A DNA stretch of 64,000 nt from Streptomyces subrutilus (lineage in GTDB: Bacteria; Actinomycetota; Actinomycetes; Streptomycetales; Streptomycetaceae), in the NCBI RefSeq assembly GCF_008704535.1, contig NZ_CP023701.1, positions 5,560,001 to 5,624,000 on the forward strand. Direction: 5' to 3'. A program made the position numbers and the translations under genes. This document shows, one piece after another, positions 8,166-15,961 of this stretch. The notes beneath the pieces are model-generated. The model worked only from the letters and a program-made list of their open reading frames with translations, ran no database searches and was not told where the DNA came from. The first letter of the stretch is position 1. Every line of letters starts with the position of its first letter.

Positions 8166-9571
8166 CCGCCCAGCTCGATGCACCCCACGACCTCGTCGGA
8201 ATCGGCATCGGCCCGTTCAACCTGTCCCTCGCGGCCCTCGCCCACGGCCTGCCGCAGCAAGGGGCCGGCGAACTCGCCACCGCCTTCTACGACCAGCGCC
8301 GCGACTTCCGCTGGCACCCCGGCCTCCTCATCGACGGCGCCGCCCTCCAGGTCCCCTTCCTCGCCGACCTGGTCACCCTCGCCGACCCCGCCAGCCCCTG
8401 GAGCTTCCTCAGCTACCTCAAGCACAAGGAACGGCTCTTCCCCTTCTACTTCGCCGAGCAGTTCCACATCCAGCGCGCCGAATACGACGCCTACTGCCGC
8501 TGGGTCGCCGACCGCCTCCCCGGACTCCACTTCGGCCACCAGGTCGACGCCGTCCGCTGGAACCCCGAACGCGACCTCTTCGAAGTCGACTTCACCCAGG
8601 TCGACGCCGACGGCGGAGCCGAAGCCCTCGGCCGCGCCTACACCCGCAACCTCGCCCTCGGCATCGGCACCGCCCCCCACGTCCCCGAACCCCTGCGCCC
8701 CCTCGTCGAAGCCCCCACCGTCCCCGTCATCCACTCCGCCGACTACCTCGACCACCGCGAACGCATCCTCGGAGCCGGGCACGTCACCGTCATCGGCTCA
8801 GGCCAGTCGGGAGCCGAGGTCTTCCTCGACCTGCTGCGCGCCCGCCCCGCCGGCCGCGAACGCCTCAGCTGGCTCGCCCGCACCCCCTCCTTCGCCCCCA
8901 TGGAGTACTCCAAGCTCGGCCTCGAACACTTCACCCCCGACTACACCCGCTACTTCCACGCCCTCCCCGAACCGGTCCGCGACCGCCTCGTCCCCGCCCA
9001 GTGGCAGCTCCACAAGGGCATCGACGCCGCCACCATCGCCGCCATCCACGAGGAGCTCTACCGCCGCACCCTGCACGGCGGCTGGCCCGACGCCGTCCTC
9101 ACCCCCGGCGTCGGCGTCCGCACCGCCGGCCGCGTCGCCACCACCAAGGTCGAGCTCCACCTCGAACACCTGGAACAGGGCACCCGCTCGCGCCTCACCA
9201 CCGACGCCGTCGTCCTCGCCACCGGCTACCGCGAACGCCCCCTCGGCCGCCTCCTCGCCGGGCTCGACCCGTACGTCCGCAAGGACTCCTCCGGGCGGCC
9301 CCGCATCGACGACCGGCACCGCATGGTCCTCGACCCCGGCGTCACCGGCAGCGTCTTCGTCCAGAACGGCGAACGCCACACCCACGGCGTCGGCGCCCCC
9401 GACCTCGGCCTCGTCGCCTGGCGCAGCGCCGCCATCCTCAACACCCTCACCGGCAAGGACCCCTACCCGCAGCCGGTGCGCACCGCCTTCACCACCTTCG
9501 GCCTCGACCAGCGCGACCACGCCCGCCCCCGGCCCGTCGGCACCCTCCTCCCGCTCGTCGACCACCCGTAG
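8162..9571 (+). CDS. Lysine/ornithine N-monooxygenase (siderophore DesB-like)
   Basis: FAD- and NADPH-dependent N-hydroxylase (469 aa) that would hydroxylate the diamine made by the upstream decarboxylase. FAD-binding motif GIGIGPFNLS spans residues 13-22, the NADPH-binding motif GSGQSG lies at about 212-217, and the family's late motif LATGYRER is present. The start overlaps the decarboxylase stop. The gene that should follow in a desferrioxamine locus (an acyl-CoA N-acyltransferase and an IucA/IucC-type NIS synthetase) is absent; a convergent nucleotidase lies downstream instead. The pair therefore either feeds an enzyme set elsewhere or makes a different N-hydroxylated amine. Confidence 0.9.
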   Translation: MTAQLDAPHDLVGIGIGPFNLSLAALAHGLPQQGAGELATAFYDQRRDFRWHPGLLIDGAALQVPFLADLVTLADPASPWSFLSYLKHKERLFPFYFAEQFHIQRAEYDAYCRWVADRLPGLHFGHQVDAVRWNPERDLFEVDFTQVDADGGAEALGRAYTRNLALGIGTAPHVPEPLRPLVEAPTVPVIHSADYLDHRERILGAGHVTVIGSGQSGAEVFLDLLRARPAGRERLSWLARTPSFAPMEYSKLGLEHFTPDYTRYFHALPEPVRDRLVPAQWQLHKGIDAATIAAIHEELYRRTLHGGWPDAVLTPGVGVRTAGRVATTKVELHLEHLEQGTRSRLTTDAVVLATGYRERPLGRLLAGLDPYVRKDSSGRPRIDDRHRMVLDPGVTGSVFVQNGERHTHGVGAPDLGLVAWRSAAILNTLTGKDPYPQPVRTAFTTFGLDQRDHARPRPVGTLLPLVDHP

Positions 9572-9647
9572 CGGACCGGGACCCGCCGCCGCGGGTCCCG
9601 GGCCGCGGGTCCCGGCGCCGCCCACCGGCGGCGCGGCGCGGCGCGGG

Positions 9648-11456
9648 CTAGAAGACCGGGACGCCGGCCCGCGTCAGCCGCCAGTCCACCGACGCGAACG
9701 CCGCCGGGTCCACCGTCCCCTTCGCCTTCACCCACTGGATGATCGTGTTGCGGATCTCGTCCGAGTCCGCCCACACCTGCTTCGCCTGCGGCACGTGCGG
9801 GAAGTTGCCGCCGCCCGAGGCCCGGTAGTTGTTCACCGCGAGCACGAACCGGGCCGCCGGGTCCACCGGCCGCCCCTGGTACGACAGACCGGTGATCCGC
9901 GAACCGACCGGCTGCGCGATGTCGATCCCGTACGTGAACCCGTACACGGCGTCGTAGTTGTAGTCCGGGATGTTCTCGGCGTTCGTCAGCTTCGCCGGGT
10001 CCACCGCGTCACCGGGCGCGGTCCGCACGTAGTACCGCGCCGAGTACTCCAGGTAGTCCTTCAGCTGCGCGCCGGTCAGCAGCCGCGCCTCCAGGGTGTT
10101 CTCGAACGGGTACAGCCCGGCCGCGTCCCTGATCGTCACCTGCCCGGCCGGGATCGCCGCCGTCCGGGAGAAGCAGGAGGCCTGCGAGAGCACCGGCAGC
10201 GCCGCCCACTCCGTGCCCGCCAGCGCCGCCTTCACCGTCTCGGCCTGCACGTGGTTGATCAGGTCGATGATCGGCACGTCCTTGACCGGGCCCTCGGCCG
10301 AGGACATCGCCCGCGTGGAGGTGCCGATCACCTGGTTCACGTACGCGACCACCTTGCGGTGCTCGTCCGACAGCAGCCGGGTGATCTTCCTGTCCTCGGC
10401 GACGGTGTTGGAGTTCAGCACCTTCGCCGAGACCTTCGCCACCGACCAGCGGCCCCGCTCCCAGGTCAGCTCGAAGTCGAACAGGGTCAGCCGCTGGCCC
10501 CACTTGAGCGGCTCGGACAGCACCACGTCCTTGCCCGTGGCCCGGTTCTTCACCCGGTACTCGGGGATCTCGGCGTGCGCGTGACCCACCAGGATCGCGT
10601 CGATCCCCGGCACCTTCTCCGCCACCAGCCCCGCCGCGTTCTCGACGTACGGCAGCTGGTCGCCGTACGAGGAGGTGCCGCTCGACCCCGAGTGCGCGGA
10701 GACGATCACCACGTCGGCGCCCATCGAACGGAGCTTCGGCACGTACTTCGCCGCCTGCTCCTCCAGCCCGGGGAACGTCATCTTCCCCTGCACGTTGGCC
10801 TTGTCCCATATCGCGATGCCCGGGTTGGTCAGCCCCAGCACCGCCACCTTCACGTCCCGGCCGTGCGGGGTCCGCAGCCGGTGCATGCTGTACGGGGCGA
10901 ACGCGGGCCGCAGCGTCTTCGCGTCCAGCGCGTTGGCCCCCAGCAGCGGGAAGTCGCACTGCTCCTCGAACCTGCGCAGCACCGGGATGCCGTAGTTGAA
11001 CTCGTGGTTGCCCAGCGCGGCCGCGTCGTAGCCGATCGCGTTCATCGCCCGGGCCATCGGGTGCACCGGGCCCCGGCGGGCCGTGATCGGGTCCACCTTC
11101 GCGTAGTAGTACGACAGCTGGGTGCCCTGGATCGTGTCGCCGGCGTCGATCAGCAGCGTGTTGCGGCGGCCCTTCTCGGCCCGCACCCGGTCCACCAGCG
11201 TGGAGATCTTCGCCAGGCCGACGTCGTTGTGCGCCTTGTCGTCGAACTCGGCGTCGGTGAAGTAGTCCCAGTTGAACACGTTGCCGTGCAGATCGGTGGT
11301 GCCCATCACGGTGAACGCGTAGGTGCGCGGCCCGTGGTGGGCCGCGGCCGGGGCCGGGGTACTCGCGGCGGCCGGCGCGCTCGCGGCCCCCGTCAGCGCG
11401 ACGGCCGCACCCGTCGCGGCCGTGGTTCCCAGAAATGTCCTGCGGTCGAACGCCAT
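9648..11456 (-). CDS. Tat-exported 5'-nucleotidase / 2',3'-cyclic phosphodiesterase
   Basis: Secreted two-metal phosphoesterase releasing phosphate from extracellular nucleotides; 602 aa. The N-terminus MAFDRRTFLGTTAATG is a twin-arginine signal, which fixes the start at ATG 11456 (RBS GGGAGA upstream). Metallophosphatase motifs occur in order: GTTDLHGNVFNWDYF, DAGDTIQGTQLS, GNHEFNYG, SAHSG and VGHAHAEIP. The C-terminal 5'-nucleotidase substrate domain ends in a segment including NNYRASGGGNFPHV, the nucleoside-stacking region. Convergent with the hydroxylase gene. Upstream lies a cluster of four direct repeats that could be an operator. Confidence 0.92.
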   Translation of the reverse strand: MAFDRRTFLGTTAATGAAVALTGAASAPAAASTPAPAAAHHGPRTYAFTVMGTTDLHGNVFNWDYFTDAEFDDKAHNDVGLAKISTLVDRVRAEKGRRNTLLIDAGDTIQGTQLSYYYAKVDPITARRGPVHPMARAMNAIGYDAAALGNHEFNYGIPVLRRFEEQCDFPLLGANALDAKTLRPAFAPYSMHRLRTPHGRDVKVAVLGLTNPGIAIWDKANVQGKMTFPGLEEQAAKYVPKLRSMGADVVIVSAHSGSSGTSSYGDQLPYVENAAGLVAEKVPGIDAILVGHAHAEIPEYRVKNRATGKDVVLSEPLKWGQRLTLFDFELTWERGRWSVAKVSAKVLNSNTVAEDRKITRLLSDEHRKVVAYVNQVIGTSTRAMSSAEGPVKDVPIIDLINHVQAETVKAALAGTEWAALPVLSQASCFSRTAAIPAGQVTIRDAAGLYPFENTLEARLLTGAQLKDYLEYSARYYVRTAPGDAVDPAKLTNAENIPDYNYDAVYGFTYGIDIAQPVGSRITGLSYQGRPVDPAARFVLAVNNYRASGGGNFPHVPQAKQVWADSDEIRNTIIQWVKAKGTVDPAAFASVDWRLTRAGVPVF

Positions 11457-11505
11457 GCCGTCTCCCTCGTGAGGCGTGGACAACGCGCGTGCAAGCGTGC
11501 GCGGG

Positions 11506-11559
11506 TCGGTACGCGGTCTCGGTGCGCGGATCTCGGTGCGCGATCTTGGTGCGCACAAC
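11506..11559 (-). promoter_or_regulatory. Four direct repeats upstream of the 5'-nucleotidase gene
   Basis: On the plus strand a motif close to TCGGTGCGCGGATC recurs at 11506, 11519, 11533 and 11546 (spacing 13-14 nt). Read on the gene's own strand the core is GCGCACCGAGATC. It lies 50-100 nt before the nucleotidase start, where an operator or promoter would be. The spacing does not match the 11-nt period of a Streptomyces PHO box. Confidence 0.5.
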
Positions 11560-11658
11560 GCGCGTAGATTCTGACCCAGCGGTAACAAGCCGCAACACCC
11601 CTGCCAGGTTTCGATCCGGTGACCACACCCGTACGCACGACAGTGCGACAGTGAAACC

Positions 11659-12360
11659 ATGACCCAGGACGCATCGCACCAGCCCTACGGAACCCCCGAG
11701 GTACCCCGCGTCGCGGTCCGCGGCGAGGCCAGCCTCGAAGTCGACCCCGAGATCGCCCGCATCGGCATCACCGTCAGCGCCCGCGGCACCGACCGCCGCG
11801 CCGCCCTCGACGACCTCACCCGGCGCAACAACGCCGTCCTCGACCTCGTCAAGAGCTACGGCGACCCCGTGGAGAAGCTCGAAACCGGCGCCTTCTCCAT
11901 CACCCCCGAACTCACCCGCCACGGCCGCGGCGAACGCGTCCGGGCCTACCACGGCCGCGTCCACCTCACCGCGGAGCTCAACGACTTCACCACCTTGGGT
12001 GAACTCACCACCCGCCTCGCCGACCTCGAACTCACCACCGTCGACGGCCCCTGGTGGGCCCTGCGCCCCACCTCGCCCGCCCACGGCGAGGCCCGCCGCC
12101 AAGCCGTGCTCGACGCCGTCCAGCGCGCCCGCGAGTACGCCGACGCCCTCGGTGCCCGCCTCGCCGCCCTCGTCGAACTGGCCGACCTCGGCGCCGAGAA
12201 CGCCCTCCCCTTCCAGGCCGCCCCCGGCGCCGGCATGCGCACCATGGCCTTCAGCGCGACGGAGGACGCCGGCGCCCCGCCGCTCGACCTCGAACCCCAG
12301 CGCCAGAGCGTCCACGCCCAGGTGAACGCGCGCTTCACGATGACCCCGCCGCAGCTCTGA
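11659..12360 (+). CDS. SIMPL domain protein (DUF541)
   Basis: Protein of 233 aa in the SIMPL/DUF541 family, whose members have an oligomer-forming barrel fold; molecular role unknown. The family hallmark is seen near the start (VAVRGEASLEVDPEIARIGITV) and in the central segment DAVQRAREYADALGARL. No signal peptide or membrane segment is visible, so this copy is predicted cytoplasmic, unlike exported family members. Divergent from the nucleotidase, sharing the 200-bp region with the direct repeats. A strong terminator follows 20 nt after the stop. Confidence 0.82.
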   Translation: MTQDASHQPYGTPEVPRVAVRGEASLEVDPEIARIGITVSARGTDRRAALDDLTRRNNAVLDLVKSYGDPVEKLETGAFSITPELTRHGRGERVRAYHGRVHLTAELNDFTTLGELTTRLADLELTTVDGPWWALRPTSPAHGEARRQAVLDAVQRAREYADALGARLAALVELADLGAENALPFQAAPGAGMRTMAFSATEDAGAPPLDLEPQRQSVHAQVNARFTMTPPQL

Positions 12361-12379
12361 GAACCCACCGGAAACAGCT

Positions 12380-12407
12380 GTGGGGGTGCTCATCAGAGCA
12401 CCCCCAC
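12380..12407 (+). terminator. 12-bp inverted repeat between the SIMPL gene and pyk
   Basis: A perfect stem (12380-12391 with 12396-12407, GTGGGGGTGCTC and its complement) closes a 4-nt loop ATCA. It separates the SIMPL gene from the pyk promoter region. Confidence 0.85.
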
Positions 12408-12493
12408 GCACATTCAACAGTTGTCAACAAGCTTTTCCCCAAAGGTTGTTGATTGGACACCCGGAAGCGATTACCTACTCCTTGGTAGGGGAA

Positions 12494-12499
12494 TACGCT
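12494..12499 (+). promoter_or_regulatory. Putative -10 of a leaderless pyk promoter
   Basis: TACGCT is placed 6 nt before the pyk ATG, so transcription would begin at or next to the start codon. A -35 is weak (TTACCT at 12471-12476, 17-nt spacer). No good Shine-Dalgarno sequence is present, which fits a leaderless mRNA. Confidence 0.45.
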
Positions 12500-12505
12500 C
12501 GCCTC

Positions 12506-13933
12506 ATGCGCCGAGCAAAAATCGTATGTACCCTGGGCCCCGCAACCGACTCATACGACCAGATCAAAGCACTGGTCGAAGCCGGAATGGACGTAGCCCG
12601 CCTCAACCTCAGCCACGGCACCTACGCCGAACACGAGGAGCGCTTCCAGCGCGTACGCAAGGCCTCCGACGAGACCGGCCGCAGCGTCGGCATCCTCGCC
12701 GACCTTCAAGGCCCGAAGATCCGCCTCGGCCGCTTCCGCGAAGGACCCGTACTCCTTGAACGCGGTGACGAGTTCACCATCACCGTCGAGGACCTCGAAG
12801 GCGACCGCCACACCTGCGGCACCACCTACAAGGGACTCGCCGCAGACGTCACCACCGGCGAGCGCATCCTCGTGGACGACGGCCGCGTCACCCTCGAAGT
12901 CACCGCCGTCGACGGCCCCCGCGTCCGCACCACCGTCATCGAAGGCGGCATGGTCTCCGACCACAAGGGCCTCAACCTCCCCGGCGTCTCCGTCTCCGTC
13001 CCCGCCCTCTCCGAGAAGGACATCGACGACCTCCGCTGGGCCCTGCGCACCGGCGCCGACGTCATCGCCCTGTCCTTCGTCCGCAGCGGCCGCGACATCG
13101 ACGACGTCCACCGCATCATGGACGAGGAAGGCCACCGCCTCCCCGTCATCGCCAAGATCGAAAAGCCGCAGGCCGTCGAGAACATCGACGACATCGTCGC
13201 CGCCTTCGACGGCATCATGGTCGCCCGGGGCGACCTCGGCGTCGAAATGCCCCTGGAACAGGTCCCGATCGTCCAGAAGCGCGCCGTCAAACTCGCCAAG
13301 CGCAACGCCAAACCCGTCATCGTCGCGACCCAGATGCTCGACTCGATGATCGACAACTCCCGCCCCACCCGCGCCGAGGCCTCCGACGTCGCCAACGCCG
13401 TCATCGACGGCACCGACGCCGTGATGCTCTCCGGCGAGACCAGCGTCGGCAAGTACCCCGTCGAGACCGTCCGCACCATGTCCCGCATCGTGCAGGCCGC
13501 CGAAGAGGACATCCTCGCCAAGGGCCTGCCGCCCCTGACCGACCGCAACAAACCCCGCACCCAGGGCGGAGCCGTCGCCCGCGCCGCCGCCGAGATGGGC
13601 GACTTCCTCGACGCCAAGTTCCTCGTCGCCTTCACCCAGAGCGGCGACACCGTCCGCCGGCTCTCCCGCTACCGGTCCCCGATCCCGCTCCTCGCCTTCA
13701 CCCCGGACCAGGCCACCCGCTCCCAGCTCAACCTCACCTGGGGCGTGCAGACCTTCCTCGGACCCCACGTCGACTCCACCGACGCCATGGTCGCCCAGGT
13801 CGAGGAAGAACTCCTGCGCATCGGGCGCTGCGTCCCCGGCGACGTGGTCGTGATCACCGCCGGCTCGCCCCCCGGCGTCACCGGCTCGACCAACCTCGTC
13901 CGCATCCACCACATCGGCGACGCCGTACGCTGA
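12506..13933 (+). CDS. pyk: Pyruvate kinase
   Basis: Final ATP-forming step of glycolysis (phosphoenolpyruvate + ADP to pyruvate + ATP); 475 aa, full length. Seen in order: N-terminal RRAKIVCTLGPAT, the substrate Arg segment GMDVARLNLSHG, the B domain (about 70-165), the Mg/K-binding catalytic motif VIAKIEKPQAVENID, VARGDLGVEMP, and the C-terminal allosteric domain. ATG 12506 is chosen because it begins exactly at the conserved N-terminus; the longer in-frame extension runs back through the terminator. Streptomyces usually has two pyruvate kinases, so another copy is likely elsewhere. Confidence 0.97.
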   Translation: MRRAKIVCTLGPATDSYDQIKALVEAGMDVARLNLSHGTYAEHEERFQRVRKASDETGRSVGILADLQGPKIRLGRFREGPVLLERGDEFTITVEDLEGDRHTCGTTYKGLAADVTTGERILVDDGRVTLEVTAVDGPRVRTTVIEGGMVSDHKGLNLPGVSVSVPALSEKDIDDLRWALRTGADVIALSFVRSGRDIDDVHRIMDEEGHRLPVIAKIEKPQAVENIDDIVAAFDGIMVARGDLGVEMPLEQVPIVQKRAVKLAKRNAKPVIVATQMLDSMIDNSRPTRAEASDVANAVIDGTDAVMLSGETSVGKYPVETVRTMSRIVQAAEEDILAKGLPPLTDRNKPRTQGGAVARAAAEMGDFLDAKFLVAFTQSGDTVRRLSRYRSPIPLLAFTPDQATRSQLNLTWGVQTFLGPHVDSTDAMVAQVEEELLRIGRCVPGDVVVITAGSPPGVTGSTNLVRIHHIGDAVR

Positions 13934-13947
13934 CGGCCGCCCCGCCA

Positions 13948-13973
13948 CCGCGTCGGGCACCCGCCCGACGCGG
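13948..13973. terminator. 11-bp inverted repeat between convergent pyk and EF-hand genes
   Basis: A perfect stem (13948-13958 with 13963-13973) closes a 4-nt loop. It lies between the two convergent stop codons and can serve both directions. Confidence 0.8.
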
Positions 13974-13996
13974 CACCGGAGACGACCGGTACGGCC

Positions 13997-14248
13997 CTAC
14001 CAGCCGAACCGCCGGTCGACCACCGCGGCGAACTCCTCGAAGCTCAGCACCGCGTCCCCGTTCTGGTCCGCCGCGTCGAACAGCGCCGACGAGTCGTCCA
14101 CGTCCCCCACGCCCCAGAACGGCAGGTCCCCGCGCGCGGCCAGCGTCGGCCCCTTCGAGCGCAGCGCCGAGATCACCTCCACGCGGGTCAGCTCCCCGTC
14201 CTGGTCCAGATCGAGCGCCTCGAACAGCTTCCGGGCCTTCTCACTCAT
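13997..14248 (-). CDS. Small EF-hand calcium-binding protein
   Basis: Protein of 83 aa with two EF-hand loops. The first is canonical (DLDQDGELTRVE, acidic at positions 1, 3, 5 and 12, Gly at 6). The second is DQNGDAVLSFEE with Asp1, Asn3, Asp5 and Glu12 but Ala in place of Gly6, so it may bind calcium less tightly. No signal peptide. The start is ATG 14248, placed 8 nt after a GAGGGG ribosome site; GTG 14251 just before it is possible. Calcium-buffering or calcium-sensing roles are proposed for such proteins in Streptomyces, but a specific function cannot be read here. Confidence 0.85.
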   Translation of the reverse strand: MSEKARKLFEALDLDQDGELTRVEVISALRSKGPTLAARGDLPFWGVGDVDDSSALFDAADQNGDAVLSFEEFAAVVDRRFGW

Positions 14249-14371
14249 CACGCCGTCCCCTCGTCACGCATGCCGTGACCCCAACGTACGCCGAGCCCCT
14301 ACAGCCGCGGTATACGAAGCCGACGGACCGTCCGGGGCCGCCCGCCCGGCTCCCCACCGCCCCGCGACGCC

Positions 14372-14875
14372 CTAGCCGGCGGTGACCTTCGCGGCGAAGG
14401 CGTCCAGGTTGCCCGCCATCCGCTCCAGCCGCTCCTCCAGGGTCAGCGACTCCTCGTACCGCGCCGTCCGCAGCTTCGGTTGGCGCCTGCCGCGCACGTA
14501 CAGCGGGCAGGCCAGGTCGGCGCAGATGTACGTGCCCACCGTGTTCCCCTCCCGCCCCCGCGCCCCCGCCAGCGGGGCCGCGAACAGGGTCACCCCGGAG
14601 GAGGCGTGCCCGGTCAGGCAGATCTGGCACAGGCTGGACTTCACGGCACTGGTCCGCCCCACGGACGGCACCCGCAGGGAGATCCCCACCGGCCCCTGCT
14701 CCCGGGGCAGCACCAGATGCGCCCGCAGGGGCGCCCCCGGATCCACCCACCCCAGGAAGTCCAGCTCCGGCCAGGGGAGTTCGGCGAAATCGAGCGGCAG
14801 TCGCAGCCGCGCCGCCTCGCCCTTGGTGCAGTTCACGAAGGACGAGCGGATCTGTTTCTCACTGAGCGGTTCCAC
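14372..14875 (-). CDS. FBP domain protein (EF-G-binding-type treble-clef zinc finger)
   Basis: Protein of 167 aa resembling the C-terminal zinc-finger domain of FusB/EF-G-binding proteins, a family whose founders rescue EF-G from fusidic acid on the ribosome. The N-terminal signature PLSEKQIRSSFVNCTKGEA and the four zinc ligands, two in SLCQICLTGH and two in YICADLACPLYV, are present. Start chosen at GTG 14875, immediately before the conserved EPLSEKQIR; further upstream sequence is Gly/Ala-rich and unlike the family. Whether this stand-alone form binds EF-G or confers fusidic acid tolerance is unknown. Confidence 0.8.
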   Translation of the reverse strand: MEPLSEKQIRSSFVNCTKGEAARLRLPLDFAELPWPELDFLGWVDPGAPLRAHLVLPREQGPVGISLRVPSVGRTSAVKSSLCQICLTGHASSGVTLFAAPLAGARGREGNTVGTYICADLACPLYVRGRRQPKLRTARYEESLTLEERLERMAGNLDAFAAKVTAG

Positions 14876-14931
14876 GGGCGTCGACTCTACGTCGGCCCCG
14901 CCCGCCCCCGCACCCGGATATCCCGCCGCCC

Positions 14932-15678
14932 CTAGTGCTTCGGCCCGACGTGCGCGTCCATGAGGGCGACGGAGGCCCTGCGGGCGATGGAGACGTTGCA
15001 GGCGTTCGCCCGCTTCCACTCGACGCCGAGCCGGTCCAGCGTCGTGGTGAGGAGCCCGGTGATGTCGGAGGACCGGTTGGTGAAGAAGTAGCGCGGGTAC
15101 ACGTAGTCCCGGCGCACCCCGGCGACGATCCGGGTGGTGCGGTTGTCGCTCCGGCACCCGTCGGAGTGGATGAGCCCCCGTACGAACTCCCACGGATGGG
15201 CCTCGACGATCTCCTGCTGCCAACCTTCGAGGACGATGCGCCGCTCGTGCTTCCTGCCCGGCCCGTGCTGGGGGAACAGGCACGTCCAGTGCCGTCCGTA
15301 GGCGGTCACGGCGACGCACCCCGGGCGCTGCAGGACGTACACCTTGTCGGTCGGGCGGACCGCCAGCACCGCCACCCGGCACTGTTCGATCAGCCCGGGC
15401 CAGGCGTCCGCACAGGCGATGCGCAGGTGGTGTCCGCCGCGCGGGTGCCCGCTGATGCAGCCGTCGCCCAGGTAGAGGCCCAGGAGGTAGGCGTACGCGA
15501 CGGGGTCGGCCGGGCCGGAACACGGCGCCGCCTGGTTGAGCCGGGGGAGCGGATCGATGCGGTCCTGCCAGGCGCGAAGGGCGGACCGGGATATTCCCGT
15601 TTGTCTGCTGACCGAGTTCAGGCTCAGGCCCTCGCCCAGGAGTCCGAGGGCGTGCCTGCGGATGTCGATGCCGTACAT
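14932..15678 (-). CDS. HTH - LAGLIDADG endonuclease-like protein
   Basis: Stand-alone protein of 248 aa. Residues 5-38 form a helix-turn-helix (LGLLGEGLSLNSVSRQTGIS followed by RSALRAW) like those of transposase or invertase DNA-binding domains. Two LAGLIDADG motifs follow: YLLGLYLGDGCIS near 65-77 and FVRGLIHSDGCRS near 160-172, each keeping the catalytic-type Asp. The pair of motifs in one chain is the monomeric homing-endonuclease architecture. There is no intein splicing motif and no obvious intron, so it is freestanding. It lies about 110 bp downstream of a tRNA gene on the same strand. The function could be DNA cleavage or, as in WhiA, a LAGLIDADG fold reused for regulation. Confidence 0.75.
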   Translation of the reverse strand: MYGIDIRRHALGLLGEGLSLNSVSRQTGISRSALRAWQDRIDPLPRLNQAAPCSGPADPVAYAYLLGLYLGDGCISGHPRGGHHLRIACADAWPGLIEQCRVAVLAVRPTDKVYVLQRPGCVAVTAYGRHWTCLFPQHGPGRKHERRIVLEGWQQEIVEAHPWEFVRGLIHSDGCRSDNRTTRIVAGVRRDYVYPRYFFTNRSSDITGLLTTTLDRLGVEWKRANACNVSIARRASVALMDAHVGPKH

Positions 15679-15748
15679 GCGGCCGACGCTGCCGGGGGTA
15701 TTCCGTACGCGCTGCGCATTTCGGAGGGAGGCCGCTGAAATGAGTGAA

Positions 15749-15770
15749 GGCCACGCGTTCTCGCGTGACC
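15749..15770 (-). terminator. Hairpin downstream of the tRNA
   Basis: Nine-pair stem (15749-15757 with 15762-15770, one G-T pair) closing a 4-nt loop, 18 nt beyond the 3' end of the minus-strand tRNA. It separates the tRNA from the LAGLIDADG gene. Confidence 0.6.
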
Positions 15771-15788
15771 TTGGAAAGTAAGGAAAAG

Positions 15789-15863
15789 TGCCCCGGGTCG
15801 GACTCGAACCGACACTGAATGGGTTTTGAATCCATCGCCTGCTGCCAATTGGGCTACCGGGGC
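15789..15863 (-). tRNA. tRNA with anticodon CAA (Leu by codon), class I shape
   Basis: On the minus strand a 75-nt cloverleaf folds cleanly: acceptor GCCCCGG/CCGGGGC, D arm GCCC/AGGC (C13-A22 mismatch), anticodon loop TTCAAAA, T arm GTCGG/CCGAC with loop TTCGAGT, discriminator A73. No CCA is encoded. The anticodon CAA would read the leucine codon UUG. However, the variable region has only five nucleotides, whereas bacterial tRNA-Leu is class II with a long variable arm. The anticodon stem also has an A-C mismatch next to the loop (31-39). The gene is real by structure, but its amino acid identity is uncertain. Confidence 0.85.
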
Positions 15864-15961
15864 CCAGAGAATCGAAGGTTAACCCCGACCCGCTGCGAGT
15901 CCACCTTACCGCAGCTAGGTAGGCTCGGGGGAGCAGTAATGCCCCGCATCAAGGAGCCCCC

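Noticed and set aside
11506..11559. PHO box upstream of the nucleotidase gene
   Set aside because: The repeats have a 13-14 nt period and lack GTTCACC-like cores; kept only as an unassigned repeat cluster.
8178..11567. 1129-codon plus-strand frame crossing the hydroxylase and nucleotidase genes
   Set aside because: It overlaps two well-defined genes on both strands and its translation is low-complexity Ser/Pro then Arg-rich sequence.
14932..15678. Intein inside a host gene
   Set aside because: The LAGLIDADG frame has its own start and stop, no flanking extein sequence and no splicing motifs.
15740..15781. 13-codon frame MSEGHAFSRDLGK with a good ribosome site
   Set aside because: It overlaps the hairpin that ends the tRNA transcript on the other strand, has no promoter, and is too short to judge by coding bias.
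15789..15863. tRNA as an integration site of a mobile element
   Set aside because: No integrase gene, no repeated tRNA 3' end and no change in base composition are visible on either side.
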